Shown: positions 10,056-22,205 of the stretch, in pieces
How positions within the stretch are numbered: the first letter of the stretch is position 1
Layout of the letters: each line of letters begins with the position of its first letter
Source of the DNA: Artocarpus heterophyllus
Taxonomy: Eukaryota > Streptophyta > Magnoliopsida > Rosales > Moraceae
Length of the DNA: 64,000 bases
Assembly (NCBI GenBank): GCA_025403435.1
Contig: CM046332.1
Span: 1,017,330 to 1,081,329 of the forward strand
Direction of reading: 5' to 3'
Program-made: the position numbers and the translations under genes
The notes under the pieces: generated by a model
What the model saw: the letters and a program-made list of their open reading frames with translations, nothing else
The model's database searches: none
What the model was told of the DNA's origin: nothing

Positions 10056-11063
10056 TGTCACAGGGGCCAAATTTTTCACCAAAAGTCTGCCACTGTGCGG
10101 CACTAAGCCACTCGACCTAGTCAGCCTACCTAAGTGTTTACCCACGATGATCCGATAATCAAACACACAAAACCAACTTACGGAAACCACTTTCCAACCT
10201 TTTATTAACTCACAAAAGGAGTACAAGTTTTGCCTCACACGGATCACCACAACACTCACGTTTTCACTTGTGAGTTGGTGTCTCGGGGCCTCACTATTTA
10301 TAGACAAAGTTTACAACATGTGGCTGACACCCCCAGCCACTAAGGATCAACTTCGAGACACTATGCAAGCTTGCAGCCACGTTCCAGCGACTTCCACAAT
10401 TTTCGGGCGGAGACTTGGCCCTCTGCACGCCACGTGCAGCCAACTAACACCCACTCGCCTCCTGATGCGCGAACATGGGCCATGTGGGGCGCAGACATGG
10501 TCTGGCTGTTGGCTGGCCAACTCTCTGGTCGATCCACGTTCGCCCACGACTTGCGCCCACGTGCCTTCAGAATTGCCCACGTTCCAGAGCTAGCCGTTGA
10601 GGCCACCTGCTTCCGCGGATTGTGTGCGCACCACTCGCACACGTGGGCTGAGAGTTCGCTCGCTCACCCAACAGCCCACGCACATCTGCACGTTCCCTTT
10701 TCCGCGGGGCCTTGTCTGAACCGAGACTTCGCCCGCACTCATGCCTTGCCTGCCTGTGTCTTTGTCCACTGGCTTTGCCCGAGTTTCTCGCATGCCTGTC
10801 CGCACGCCAGCGCGCACGTCTCACTGCCTGTCTGAGATGCTCGCGTGCCTGTCCGAATGGCCACGCCTGGCACCCACCTGCGTGCATATTTCTCGGCTGA
10901 CCCACATGCATGGCCAAGGCCACCTTGTGCCTGCATGCTGATCCTTTGGGTCTTGTCCGAACCATGCAAAGGAGATTATCACATGCCCCCTTGCCTTGGA
11001 CATGGGCCACCCACATCCAAGTTTTGCCACCACTGACTTAGTTTGAAGTTCGGGGGTCTAACA
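10056..11063 (-). repeat. 3' LTR of chromovirus 1
   Basis: 1008 bp, reading TGTTAGACCC at 11063 to CTGTGACA at 10056 on the minus strand. It is GC-rich in U3 and carries a TATAAATA-type box (complement of TATTTATAG near 10287). Long frames on both strands here are composition artefacts. Confidence 0.92.
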
Positions 11064-11604
11064 AACCACCCCCACCAGATGAAGCCGACGCTCTCGTCGG
11101 TATAGCCTCGAGGTATTCATGCACTTCTTTCTCAAATTGCCATAAGGTAACATCCCGTTCCCAAGTAGCACTATTCTCCTCTTCACCCTTCCATTTCACA
11201 AGAAAATCCGTCCGTCGATTCTTCTTGTTCATGCCCATTGTTCGATGGTCAAGGGTCTTTTCCACCATTTTGTCAAATTGTTTTCTGATAGTAGGCAGAG
11301 CCCTCTTCTCCTGTTGCCTTTCGTTCAACAAGTCCTCCTTATAAGGCTTTAGAAAACTCGCGTGGAACGTTGGGTGCACCTTTAGTCGAGGTGGTAGCTT
11401 TAGCCTATAAGCAACATTCCCAACTTTCTTAATAATCTCAAAGGGACCATCGTACCTTGGAAGAAGCCCATGATGCACTGTTTTGCTGCTTATCTTCTTC
11501 CAAATCTGTGGGGTCAATTTCAGCAACACCATTTCACCAACATTGAACTCGACTTGGCGCCTATGTTGATCGGCATATTTCTTCATGCGCCTGGCTGCTT
11601 TCAT
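11038..11604 (-). pseudogene. Chromovirus 1 integrase C-terminus and chromodomain
   Basis: The open stretch contains the integrase C-terminal [19 protein letters not shown] and HPTFHASFLKPY, followed by a chromodomain ([16 protein letters not shown], then the F-x3-V-x2-Y helix). Chromodomains steer integration of this clade toward methylated-histone chromatin. It is separated from the upstream integrase core by TGA at 11605-11607 where element 2 has CGA. The frame passes through the purine tract and terminates inside the 3' LTR. Confidence 0.88.
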
Positions 11605-11784
11605 TAAACTGTCTCAGGCCTGTAGTATCAGCTCCTGCTTTTCTTCTGCAAAGCGATAGGCTGCTGGACAGCTAACTCGCCCTTTGGAACATGCCACCTC
11701 CAATGGGGTCAGGGGCTGATGTCCGAGTGCAAGCTCTGCTGGACTCATTCCGGTTGCAGAACTCCGATGTAAGTTGTAGGAGAA

Positions 11785-12522
11785 TTAGGCCACATCAAGT
11801 AAATCTAGCCAATTCTTTTGACTCGTCGAGACATAATGCCTTAAAAATTCTTCCAATAGAGGATTAATACGCTCCGTTTGTCCATCGATCTGTGGATGGT
11901 TGGCTGTAGAAAACTTTAACTTAGAACCTATCAAGTTAAAGAGAGCCGTACAAAACTTACCAGTGAACCTTGAATCACGATCACTGAATATGTCTTCGGG
12001 CACACCGAAATATTTCACCACATTCTTGAAAAAGAGCTCTGCCGCTACGATAGCTAAGCACTCATGTGGGGCTGCAATGAACACTGCATACTTCGAAAAC
12101 CGATCTACGACGACCAACACTGACTGCATACCTTGGATTGAAGGGAACCCCAAAATGAAATCCATAGATACTGATTTTCATGGCTTTTCTGGCACCAGGA
12201 GTGGCTGTAATAGTCCGGCTGCCTTCCTTCTTTCCGTCTTATCTTGTTGGCACACCAAACAAGTCTTCACATATAGCTCAACATCCTCCTCCATGTTGGG
12301 CCAATAATAGCTGCGGGTTAGGAGTGCCATCATCCGTTCTCTCCCTAGATGTCCCGCCCATTGAGGGTCATGCGTCTCCCACAAAAGTTCCTGTCTCAAG
12401 CCACTCGAGTTAGGAATAAATAATCGATTACCTTTGGCATAAAGGAGTTCGTCATCTTCCCAATAACGTCTCACTACTCCTTCTCGTACTTCCTTCTTGA
12501 GATGAACATAGGCCTGATCCAC
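11785..12522 (-). pseudogene. Chromovirus 1 integrase zinc finger and core
   Basis: Two open pieces, 12178-12522 and 11785-12165. The first has the HHCC zinc finger (H-x6-H then C-L-V-C) and the second the DDE core with [11 protein letters not shown] and [16 protein letters not shown] to TGA change separates them and a CAA to TAA change ends the second. Element 2 has the uninterrupted equivalent. Confidence 0.88.
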
Positions 12523-12540
12523 CTCAGCTTGCTGTTTTAC

Positions 12541-12972
12541 TCAATCAAGAAAAGTTGATTGCACTGCCATCAATGCAGCCACATAGTCCTGCACCTCCTT
12601 GCGACTCAAGGCGTCAGCGACTTGGTTTTGCTTGCTTGGTTTGTGTTCCCACACAAAGTCAAATTTCGCCAAGAATTCCTGCCATCGGGCCTGTTTTGGG
12701 GTCAACTTCTTCTGGGTCTTGAAATAAGTGTTCGCCACATTGTCCGTCAACACTTTGAACTTCGTTCCCAGCAAGTACTGCCTCCAAGTGTCAAGGCAAT
12801 GCACCACTGCCATCATTTCCTTCTCATGGGCTGAGTACCGCTGCTCAGCAGCCTTAAGCTTCCTACTTTCATAAGCCACGGGATGGCCATCCTGCACGAG
12901 CACTCCACCAAGAGCTTGGTCTGATGCATCCGTGTGTACCTCAAATGGAAGCTCAAAATCTGACAATCTCAA
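12541..12972 (-). pseudogene. Chromovirus 1 RNase H domain
   Basis: Contains the Ty3 RNase H signature VHTDASDQALGGVL, the YSAHEKEM glutamate region, VLTDN and QVADALSR. It ends in TGA at 12541-12543 where element 2 has a CGA Arg codon. A TGG to TGA change near 13037 separates it from reverse transcriptase. Confidence 0.88.
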
Positions 12973-13067
12973 GACTGGTTCTGAAGCAACCGCTGCCTTC
13001 AGCTTCTCAAAGGCTTCTTGGCATGCGTCTGTCCACGTTCACTTTTGCTCCTTTCTCAGCAAATCTG

Positions 13068-13913
13068 TCAAAGGGCTCGCCTTTTTTGAATACCCTTTGA
13101 TGTACCGTCGATAGTAATTGCCAAGCCAAGAAAATAACGCAAGTCTGGCACCTTCGTTGGCGCAGGCCAATCAATGATTGCCTTCACCTTGTCCTCGTCC
13201 ATCCGAATATTGCCTTTGGAAATCCAATGGCCCAAGAACTTGATTTCTTGCCTGCAAAACTCACATTTTTCTTTCTTCACAAATAACTTGTATTCTCTAA
13301 GCCGTGAGAATACTTGCCGCAAGTGATTAACATGATCCACCAAGGATCTTGAGTAAACAACAATATCATCCAAATAAACAACCACGAACCGATCAAGAAA
13401 TTCATAGAGTACCTCGTTCATTAAGTTGCAAAACGTGACAGGGGCGTTGGTTAAGCCAAAAGGCATCACCAAAAACTCAAATGAACCATGCCTTGTCACA
13501 CAAGCCGTCTTAGGCTCATCCCTTTCAGCTATCCGCACCTGCCAATAGCCTAACCATAGGTCCAGCTTTGTGAAGTATGACGCACCTGCCAATCAGTCGA
13601 ACAAATCCGCTGTGTTGGGGACTGGGTACTTATTCTTGATAGTCACCTTATTAAGGGCCCGATAGTCTATGCACATCCACAATGAGCCATCCTGCTTCCT
13701 CTGAAACAGCACAGGGGCACCAAAAGGGGCTTTTGATGGTTGTATGAAACTGGTATTCAACAACTCGTTAAGTTGACTCCCCAACTCAACCAACTCTGAT
13801 GGGGCCATCCGATAAGGGGCTTGGGCTGGTGGCCTGGCACCTGGCTCCAGCTCGATCTTGTGGTCCACCGCTCTCCTCGGTGGTAATTCCTTTGGCAGCT
13901 CTGAGGGCATCAC
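13068..13913 (-). pseudogene. Chromovirus 1 reverse transcriptase
   Basis: Open pieces 13593-13913 and 13068-13592 carry the palm and finger motifs [42 protein letters not shown] and the catalytic YLDD. A TGA at 13593-13595 splits them. A one-base loss near 13119 shifts the frame in the conserved [10 protein letters not shown] segment. Confidence 0.88.
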
Positions 13914-13922
13914 GTCTGAGAA

Positions 13923-14933
13923 CTACTCCAACACTGTTGCAACTTCGTCAGGTACCTCCACGAGCTGATCCAGTTTGATTTCCACAAGGGCTGCAACGTA
14001 AGTAATCTCACCCTTTTTCACCCCATTTTTGAATTGCTTAGCCGACTGCATCTCTAACTTACTCTCGACCTGTCCAGAGAAGTTAGCGTGAATAAAACAA
14101 GGATTTCGTTCCTCATTTACCAACATACCCGATAGATGAGGCATGATTGTTGCCTTGGCTTGAACGAAGAAATCAATCCCCAAGATCAACTCAAAATCAT
14201 CCAAGGCTGCGGCGGTAAGATTTATCTGTCCCTCCCAAGCACCAACTTTGAGGGTCGTTGTGGCCACACCTTGGACCGGAGTAGCACCCGAGTTTACCGC
14301 CTTGATTTTGCATGGACTCTGGTTTACCACTAAACCCAACTTGTCCACCATTCTATTGGAAAGGAAGTTGCTGGTCACTCCCGTGTCCAGCAAAGCTCTT
14401 ACGGTCTTCCCATTTAGTTGCACCGCTGCATACAAAAGACCCCTATTTGGGGCTGACTTAACCGTTGAAACTGTATTAAGGAGTTGGAGAGGGTTTACCC
14501 GAGAAGTGCTAGATCCACCTGCATTCTCCTCTCCTTTAGACTCTTGAATAGCATTTAATCTTTCTCGCTTTGGGCATTTCTTGGCCATATGTGGTCCCCC
14601 ACAAATAAAACAACCCGCTTCCTTCTTGCCTCCCTTGGACTCGCCTTGCTCGGTCGTCTTTTTACCCTTCCATTCGGATTTCTTAAAATCCTTAGAGCGG
14701 CCTTTACCCTTTTTGCCTTCCTGACCCTTTTTCTTGTCACCAATTGAGGCAGTTGGGGTGGGTCTAAAGTCGACTAAGCCCTCCGCAGCAGCAATAGCCG
14801 AAGGAAGGTCCTTCACGCCTTGTTTCTGCAACTCAACATGTGCCCACGCTTGCAAGCCTGACAAAAACTTGAATAGCTTGTCTGCATCCGACATATCTTT
14901 GATGTCCAACATCAAAGAACTGAACTCCTGCAC
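13923..14933 (-). pseudogene. Chromovirus 1 gag C-terminus, zinc knuckle and protease
   Basis: Contains the gag end, a Lys/Gly-rich linker, a CCHC-type knuckle with the shortened spacing C-x2-C-x3-H-x4-C (CFICGGPHMAKKC), and an aspartic protease with LLDTGVTSNFLS and ILGIDFF. In this copy the frame reads Gln at the position where element 2 has a TAG stop. Upstream, adjacent TGA and TAG codons near 14957 replace CGA CAG. Confidence 0.88.
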
Positions 14934-15011
14934 ATACTCTCGAACATAACTCGTCTATCAAAGCTTCTTGAGTGCTTCACGTGCAATCCATGCGGTGTTG
15001 CACGGCAGGAA

Positions 15012-15557
15012 CTAATCCTTTAGTTCCTTCTTTAACGTTTCCCAATCCTCGATCGGAGGTTTGCCAGCCCTTGTCTCTCCCGACATCTGGGTCCGCCACC
15101 ATAGTTTAGCATCACCGGATAAATACATGCTAGTTATGGTTATCTTCTCACGATCTGGAATATGAGCGGCCTTGAAGTACTGCACCATATCCCACAAGAA
15201 ATTCTCCAGTTCTTTGGCGTTACGGCCACCGTTGAACGCCTTAGGTTTTGGAACTTTGATCTTCGAAGGGGCCTCATCCACGGCCTGAGGGGTCGCCACG
15301 GCCCTCTTGAGGATACTTATCTCATCCTCTAGTCTCTTTGAGTTTTCCTTCACCAAGTCAATCATGGTGATGAAGTCCTGCATCATGGAGGAAAACCGCT
15401 CTTCCATGTCTCACAATGTGTCAGACCGAACCGTGTTCAAGGCTGCCATTTGCTCGACCTGACGTGCTATCTGCACCGCAAGACTCACCGCATCGTCGTT
15501 TTGAGGATTCCCGATGAAGTCTTCCAAGTGACTAACTCTTTCACGTAACTCATTCAT
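15012..15557 (-). pseudogene. Chromovirus 1 gag N-terminus and capsid
   Basis: Starts at the ATG at 15557, equivalent to the start used in element 2 (MNELRERV). It holds a coiled-coil-like N-terminus and the capsid segment LSGDAKLWWRTQMSG. TGA at 15408-15410 (CGA in element 2) and TAG at 15009-15011 (CAG in element 2) break the frame. Confidence 0.85.
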
Positions 15558-15589
15558 CATAACGGTTCCAAGAACGTCCGCTATTCTCG

Positions 15590-15601
15590 GCTCTGATACC
15601 A
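15590..15601 (-). other. Primer binding site, tRNA-iMet, chromovirus 1
   Basis: On the minus strand TGGTATCAGAGC, the standard complement of initiator tRNA-Met, lies two bases inside the 5' LTR. Confidence 0.92.
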
Positions 15602-15603
15602 AT

Positions 15604-16611
15604 TGTCACAAGGGCCAAATTTTTCACCGAAAGTCTGCCACTGTGCGGCACTAAGCCACCCGACCTAGTCAGCCTACCCAAGTGTTTACCCACGATGATC
15701 CGATAATCAAACACACAAAACCAACTTACGGAAACCACTTTCCAACCTTTTATTAACTCACAAAAAGAATACAAGTTTTGCCTCACACGGATCACCACAA
15801 CACTCACTTTTTCACTTGTGAGTTGGTGTCTCGGGGCCTCACTATTTATAGACAAAGTTTACAACGTGTGGCTGACACCCCCAGCCACTAAGGATCAACT
15901 TTGGGACACTATGCAAGCTTGCAGCCACGTTCCAACGACTTCCACAATTTTCGGGCGGAGACTTGGCCCTCTGCACGCCACGTGCCGCCAACTAACACCC
16001 ACTCGCCTCCTGATGCGTGAACATGGGCCACGTGGGGCACAAACATGGTCTGGCCGTTGGCTGGCCAACTCTCTGGTCGATCCACGTTCGCCCACGACTT
16101 GCGCCCACGTGCCTTCAGAATTGCCCACGTTCCAGAGCTAGCCGTTGAGGCCACCTGCTTCCGCGGATTGTGTGCGCACCATTCGTACACGTGGGTTGAG
16201 AGTTCGCTCGCTCACCCAACAGCCCACGCACATCTGCACGTTCCCTTTTCCGCGGGGCCTTGTCTGAACCGAGACTTCGCCCGCACTCAAGCCTTGCCTG
16301 CCTGTGTCTTTGTCCACTGGCTTTGCCTGAGTTTCTCGCATGCCTGTCCGCACGCCCGCGAGCACGTCTCACTGCCTGTCCAAGATGCTCTTGCGCCTGT
16401 CTAAATGGCCACGCCTGGCACCCACCTGCGTGCATATTTCTCGGCTAACCCACATGCATGGCCAAGGCCATCTTGTGCCTGCATGCTGATCCTTTGGGTC
16501 TTGTCCGAACCATGCAAGGGAGATTATCACATGCCCCCTTGCCTTGGACATGGGCCACCTACATCCAAGATTTGCCACCACTGACTTAGTTTGAAGTTCG
16601 GGGGTCTAACA
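15604..16611 (-). repeat. 5' LTR of chromovirus 1
   Basis: 1008 bp, same length as the 3' LTR with no indel between them by eye and about 36 substitutions. Flanked at its outer end by the GTATA duplication at 16612-16616. Confidence 0.92.
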
Positions 16612-17935
16612 GTATACCACAATTGGCGCCGGCCATTGGGTGAAATTGAAAACCAGAAAAAGTCACTAATCAAATTTAGAATGGGAGTTTTTTGACCTTC
16701 AGAGAAAAATAAAAGAAACTATTAGGATTAAAATTTATTGGGCAATTGGCAACGTAGTTTATAAGGTACTTTTAGCTTGAACTATATTTTTTAAATGGCT
16801 TATTAATACAAAGACCCCAATAGACTACCAAAATAGAGCTAAACTCATTGTAATTTACTCAAAAAAGTGTCTGTTATAAGTATTGATGACACATTAGCTT
16901 GCGGCATTTGTAGCAATACCTCTCCCCTACAACGATTTTACATCATTGAGAACTTATTCTGACTGAGAACCAAATTTTTTGTTTGCATAAGATAATGGTC
17001 AATTTTAAGATCCAAATCGAAATAGTGACATGAGAACCAGTACAAGTCAACTAAAATATAACGTATTGAACAATTTAGACTTAGTAAAAATAGCATTATC
17101 ATGCTAAGGTATTGTCAGGGCCTAAAATTTTAATTTATTAGATTATGTATAATTTAATTTTTAGTGTGTCATTATTTAAATTGTCGTATAAATTAGTTCA
17201 ATTAAAATTTTCACATAATTTCTTTAAAAAAAATTCTATATAATTTAATATTCTTTTAAAACAAAAACTGATTTCTAATTTAAAATATTAAATTCCAAAA
17301 TTTTTGTTTTTTTAATAATTTCCAAAGCCACATAATTACAAATATGCCACCTTATGTTTTTAGACTTTTCTCACCTGGTTTCTCCCTGATCAAATTCATA
17401 CTTACTCTTTTCCAAGGTCTGACCAAACAGGGATCTTTTGAAAAAAGAGCCAAAAAAAATTTTGAATTGGAGAAATGATTTTTTTTTTCACAAAAAAAAC
17501 ACATTTTTTTTTGCAAGAAAACTGCTCTAGTTTTTTTCAGAAAGATAAGAAAAAGAATTGTAGCAAGGAAAGGAACCTCAACAGAGTGGAAAAAAAAACT
17601 TGAGCAATTTTTATACCAAAAAAGCTTCATTTTTTGTGCCCAAAAACTGTAAAAAAAAAATGTCATTTGTCCAAAAAAACTTTTTCTTAAAGTAATTTTT
17701 CAAAATCCCCCGACCAAACAAGACAACCACCATGCATTGGTTGAATCTTTCTTTAGAAACACTACCTTTAGGAATGTTCCAGACACACACTTCCTCTCTT
17801 TCTCTCTCCCAAAAATGTCTCTCTCTCTCTCCTTCTCTCTATTCCAAAACCCTAATTAGCCATTCCTCTCTCTAGAAAACTCAAAAAAGCCCTATCTCCA
17901 TAGACAACTAGTTTCAAGAACTTCAAGCTTGATTT
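16612..17935. repeat. Segmental duplication, copy A1 right part
   Basis: Resumes the segment after the chromovirus insertion and matches 23191-24416 (AM) and 56600-57814 plus 60374-60468 (A2). No coding region; AT-rich with T and A runs (17440-17700) and a CT microsatellite (17800-17840). The point where A2 has its solo LTR (CCTTC, 17831-17835) is empty here. Beyond about 17935 A2 is replaced by a copia insertion, so the true right end of the duplication is not visible. Confidence 0.88.
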
Positions 17936-18027
17936 CTGACCAAATCTTTCAAGTTTGTCAAAGAGGATTTGAGGTAGGTATTCTAAAACGAATCTGACTT
18001 TTAGTTTATATTTACTACGAATTTTGT

Positions 18028-20752
18028 AACACCTGAGATTTCTAATGCATTAAAAATGCATTAAGTTAAGTATTATATTAAGACAAAAAGTACAATTTAA
18101 GGAAAATACTGTATAATTACACAAGAAATTATACAGTATTAGAATAATACAGTGTAAAGAAGTACACTGATAAAGTTATTACATTGCAAGAGTAAAGCAG
18201 TATAAGAATTAGACTGTATGGACCACAATTTTTTTTATAAGAGTACAGAAAAAAAGAAAAAAATCAGACAAAAAGAAATCAGCTCTCTCTCTCTACTTTC
18301 TCTCTCTAGATTTTCTCTCTCTCTCCTCAAATCTCATTCGAGATTCTAGCATTTGTTTTCGACATCTCCTGCACCAATGGAAAGCTCTTGACGAGATGAG
18401 TCCAACGAGGTGTCGTGCCACCCAAAAAGCCACCGGAGGAAGCCACATGCGCCGCCTAAAGTGGCAGAGAAACCCAAACTTTTCGGCGAGATATATTTGT
18501 CATCCGACGTCTGATCGATGTGATTCTTATTCCTACGTGACCACCGTGATGAGAGGAACAAAACCCACCCTTGGTGGCAGCTCAACAACTGCCGGATTGC
18601 TTCGCCCGCCTACCGCCACCGTGCGTCGCCACACCGTGGTGGAACTCCGCCTTGCCAGAGGAGGTGGCCGACACCGCCCCTCCCAATGGATTCAGAGGAT
18701 CAAGGGGAATAAAACCCCTCGATCAATTCAACCGAAAGAGCTCGTTTCGTCGGCGAACGCCGCCATCAACCGCCGCGGGAGCCTCTGTTTTTGCTCTTCT
18801 AAGCCACGTTGCTTCAAATTGGATGAGGGGAAATGCTCATAGGAGGATGGGTAGCAAAAGCCCTCAGCCAATTTCGGGTTTCCATCTCCGAAAAGCCATC
18901 ATCGGAGCCTCCATTTTCACCATCAATGTCGAGCTCCGACCTACAATGTTAGAGGCAGAATTAGGCAAAATTGACACTGCCATTGGACTCAGAAGGTTGA
19001 TTTAGGGGGGGTAGGCCCGAGCCTAGCCACCAAAAGAGCCCGATTGACACCGGTCAACGCTAGTCAAACTCGGTCAACGGTTGGTCAACAGCGACTTTTG
19101 GATTTTGTGATCCGGACCTTCGATTGACGATCCGAGATCGCCTCCCGACTCGTTTCGATGCTCTGAAAGTGATGGTGACCTCCGTTCAAGCTAATTTCAC
19201 TCCGATGAAAATCATATGGTATCAACTGCACGCGGATAGAGGCGTTTCAAACTACAGTAACGGAGTCCAAAATGACAGTTCTAGTAATGTATGATCTCTA
19301 GGAAGCATTCCTAGCCATTCATGGTCGCTCGAGGAGCACTGCAGAGGATGCTTCGCATACTATAGATACAACGAGATACAACTGGACCTACTTAGCTTGG
19401 AGTCCAAGTAAGTAGGAATCTTGTTTACAGTATGAACCGTTTTAAAATAAATTATTTTAGATGCTTTCATAAAAATTTATGAAATGCATGATCAGTAATT
19501 GTTACGCTGTTTTATGTGAGAATGAGTTTTATAAGGTTACAAGGTTGACGAAAAACCTGTTAAGGGTAAAATCGTTATTATCAAGGAAACGGCTAGAACG
19601 GAGTCGAACACTCCGATTTAGCATAACGTTATTAGATGAAAAATGTTTCATAATACGTTAAGTAATGAAATCGCCTGTAAGATGGGAGATTTAATAAGGG
19701 ATGTTTAAGTAAACGAGAGGTAAACCGATGGGTTACAAAGTTAAAAGAAAAAGTAACCCCGGTGGATTACAAAGCTAAGTGAAGGAAAGGTAAACCGATG
19801 GTTTATAAGGTTAAGTAAAGACAACGGTAAACGAAAGTATACTAGTCAAGTTAAAAGGAAAGAATGGTTAATGTTTACGTTTTATTATCAATCGAGTGGA
19901 TTGATAATAAAGAAAGTTAATTAATAAGTCGGTTGTCGTTTGATCAGGATACAGAGGCCGACTAATGGAAGGAAAAAGAACGGAATAGAGAACGCTAGAG
20001 CATAGCTTGGGTAAGTTTCAAATCTCACCTACAGTGTGAAGTAAATGATTTTTAAATGCTTATTCATATGTTTACAAATGTATTTGCAATTGTTAAGCAA
20101 GTTATTTTTAAAGTGTATTTGCATTTATTATGCAAAAAGTTTTAAAGTTCAAGAAAAAGATTTGCAATGAATTTGTAATTGTTATGTTTAAAGTCTATTT
20201 GCATATTGATATGCATAACGTTTTTTTTTTAAGTTTAAGTTATGATTTTCAAAGTATTTAAAGTATATTTTGCATTATGACAATGTATAATGTTTTATAG
20301 TTTAAGTTATAAGTTTCATGATGCATTTGTTATGCAATAAGTTGCATTTGTTGTGCAATAATTTTAGAATAAAAGTTATAATTTGTAAAATGTGATTTCG
20401 TTATATGTTGCATTTGTTATACAATAAGTGTTAGAATACAAGTTATGGTTTGCAAAATATGTTTGCGTTTTATGATGTATTTAATAAGCAATATGTTGCA
20501 TTTGTTATGCAAAAGGTTTTATAATACAAGCTATGAATTACAAGTGTGTTTGCATATAATGTGATTGCATTTGAAATGCTCACTAAAGTTAATAAGAAGG
20601 TAACGTAAGGATAAAAAGAAAGTGTCGCACCAGCCTCTTTGTTATGAGGTAATGAAAGTAAAATTAAAGTTTGACCTCCTAGATGTGAGGTACAAGACTT
20701 CAATGTTCGATGGTCTCAAGTCTTCCACAAGGGAAGCATCATGTTTATGACA
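18028..20752 (+). mobile_element. LTR-like sequence of a TGTAACACC-type Ty3 family, right end truncated
   Basis: Begins TGTAACACCTGAGATTTCT, resembling the start of the solo LTR at 60373 read on the minus strand (TGTAACACCCAAAATTTCT). It contains a CT-rich leader (18280-18330), a GC-rich block (18390-19010), repeated GGTCAAC motifs (19044-19095), and two copies of a GTAAGT...ACAGTRTGAA module (19408-19436 and 20011-20040), also seen in the solo LTR. No matching end or target duplication is visible; the right end meets segment copy AM. The frames at 18396-18842 and 18571-19005 have no recognised domain and I regard them as LTR composition, not genes. Confidence 0.5.
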
Positions 20753-20979
20753 ATTAGGTCTTCATGTAATTTTAATACTTTTTTTTTCAACTTTTACTAA
20801 ACTAGTTGTAATGACAATTAAAGCTGTATTAGCCTTTTTTTAGTAAAAAAAAAGTATTAATTTTTGTTTTCAATTAATTTAATTATATTATAAATGATAA
20901 GTTTATTGTTCCATCACAATAACAACAGCATATATAAAACAGAGAAATGTATTATCCTGTAAATAAAACCATATGTAGC

Positions 20980-21013
<34 letters not shown>

Positions 21014-21863
21014 GTTCTTGTAGTGTTGAATATTTTTAAAATTAAAAAAGACAGTGCCAAAAACATGAGAATGAGAGAATTACACAATTATTAATTTGGA
21101 ATAAAAATAAATAGACTAAAATATAATGATGTTTAGTAAATAATCCACTTAAATAAAAACAAAATTGGTTTTGGTATAAAAATAACGTAAAGAAAAACAC
21201 ACAAAAAAAGCATAAAAAAAAAAGAAGACAAATAAAGTGATGAACTTAAAAATTAAGTGTTTAAAAAGAACAACTACTTTCAAGTCGTTTATCTCAAATG
21301 TTAATTTGTCTCGCGTCAAAGAGCAATTGTTTTATCTTAATAAAATCGGTCTTGTATTTCCACACGCATATATATATATATATATATATGACTATACGTT
21401 GCGCAATAAACAAATGCAACCAATAGAAGACCTCGTGACGACCCCCCAACCCCACCACGCGCACACACACAAGGAGGAAAAATACATTAAAATAAAATTA
21501 AAAATAACAATAAAGCAAAGTAAACCTCCTGATTTTTTTAGCATAGTAGTCAATTTTCAGGTCCATTTCCTCGAGAGTTTACCAGCAGCCAACAAAAAAC
21601 ACTACATATAAAGCCACCTTAATTGATGAAGCTTAATTTCTCCACATACAGCCACGTATCACATTCATCCCCCAAACAACACATTTTTGTCCTTTTTTTA
21701 TAAGACATAATGACTTGGACTATAAGCCTGGCCTGTGCAATGGCCAGGAAGCATCTTAGAATATGCCAAGAAAATGGGGCACCATATGAAGAACCTAAAC
21801 ACCCATAGTCAAAAGTTTTGTGCTTGCTCACCAAGCAAACCCAATAAATATTAACTCTCTGCC

Positions 21864-21871
21864 TATAAATA
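21864..21871 (+). promoter_or_regulatory. TATA box of microprotein gene b (AM)
   Basis: TATAAATA 138 bp before the ATG at 22002, same spacing and leader as in A1 and A2. Confidence 0.6.
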
Positions 21872-22001
21872 CACATAATCTGATTTCCTTTCTCATTATC
21901 CTGAAATAACTCCCTCCTTTAGTTCTCCTCATTTCTTTCCAACATATTTGCAAATATTACCAACGAGAAAGTAGACAGAAAGAAGATCATAATATAACAA
22001 G

Positions 22002-22205
22002 ATGGCTCTTTTCTCAGCCTTGTTCAGCTGCTTTTCGCCTTCGTCGTCGTCTTCGCGGGTGGCCCATGACGTAGAAAAAGTTACTTGTGAGAAGAAGGTG
22101 GCATCGTCTAATTTGAAGAAAAGCAAGAGCAAGACTTCCAAGCCTTCAAAAGCTCCTATTGTGGTTTCTTACTTCCCAGTCAATTCATATCCCTCGCGCT
22201 TGTAG
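22002..22205 (+). CDS. Ser/Lys-rich microprotein b, 67 aa, copy AM
   Basis: Third copy of paralog b. It differs from the A1 and A2 copies at two coding bases: one changes Ser to Ala at residue 21 (RVAHDV versus RVSHDV) and one is silent (TCT to TCG in the VASS stretch). Start, length, Lys/Ser-rich middle and the C-terminus APIVVSYFPVNSYPSRL are unchanged, and the TATA box and leader are conserved. It is therefore likely expressible. Gene a is missing because AM begins downstream of it. Function unknown, as for the other copies. Confidence 0.8.
   Translation: MALFSALFSCFSPSSSSSRVAHDVEKVTCEKKVASSNLKKSKSKTSKPSKAPIVVSYFPVNSYPSRL

Larger units (their letters stand above)
10056..16611 (-). mobile_element. 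Chromovirus 1, degenerate Ty3 element with two LTRs
   Basis: A 6556-bp element in minus orientation, bounded by GTATA duplications and TG/CA ends, with 1008-bp LTRs. It has a tRNA-iMet primer site, a single gag-pol frame with a C-terminal chromodomain, and a purine tract abutting the 3' LTR. A manual count gives about 36 differences between its LTRs (about 3.6%), roughly 29 of them transitions. The polyprotein is broken by about eleven stop codons and at least one frameshift, so it cannot move by itself. It belongs to the same family as the element at 40030-46436 but is in the opposite orientation and much older. Confidence 0.95.

Noticed and set aside
10347..11036. Many long overlapping frames on both strands in chromovirus 1 LTRs
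   Set aside because: GC-rich U3 sequence is poor in stop codons; the frames recur in every LTR copy (also near 16115, 40052 and 45526) without domain similarity.
18396..19005. Two overlapping 140-aa frames in a GC-rich island
   Set aside because: Located within LTR-like sequence with no known domain. Overlapping plus-strand frames and Pro/Arg/Ala bias indicate composition effects.
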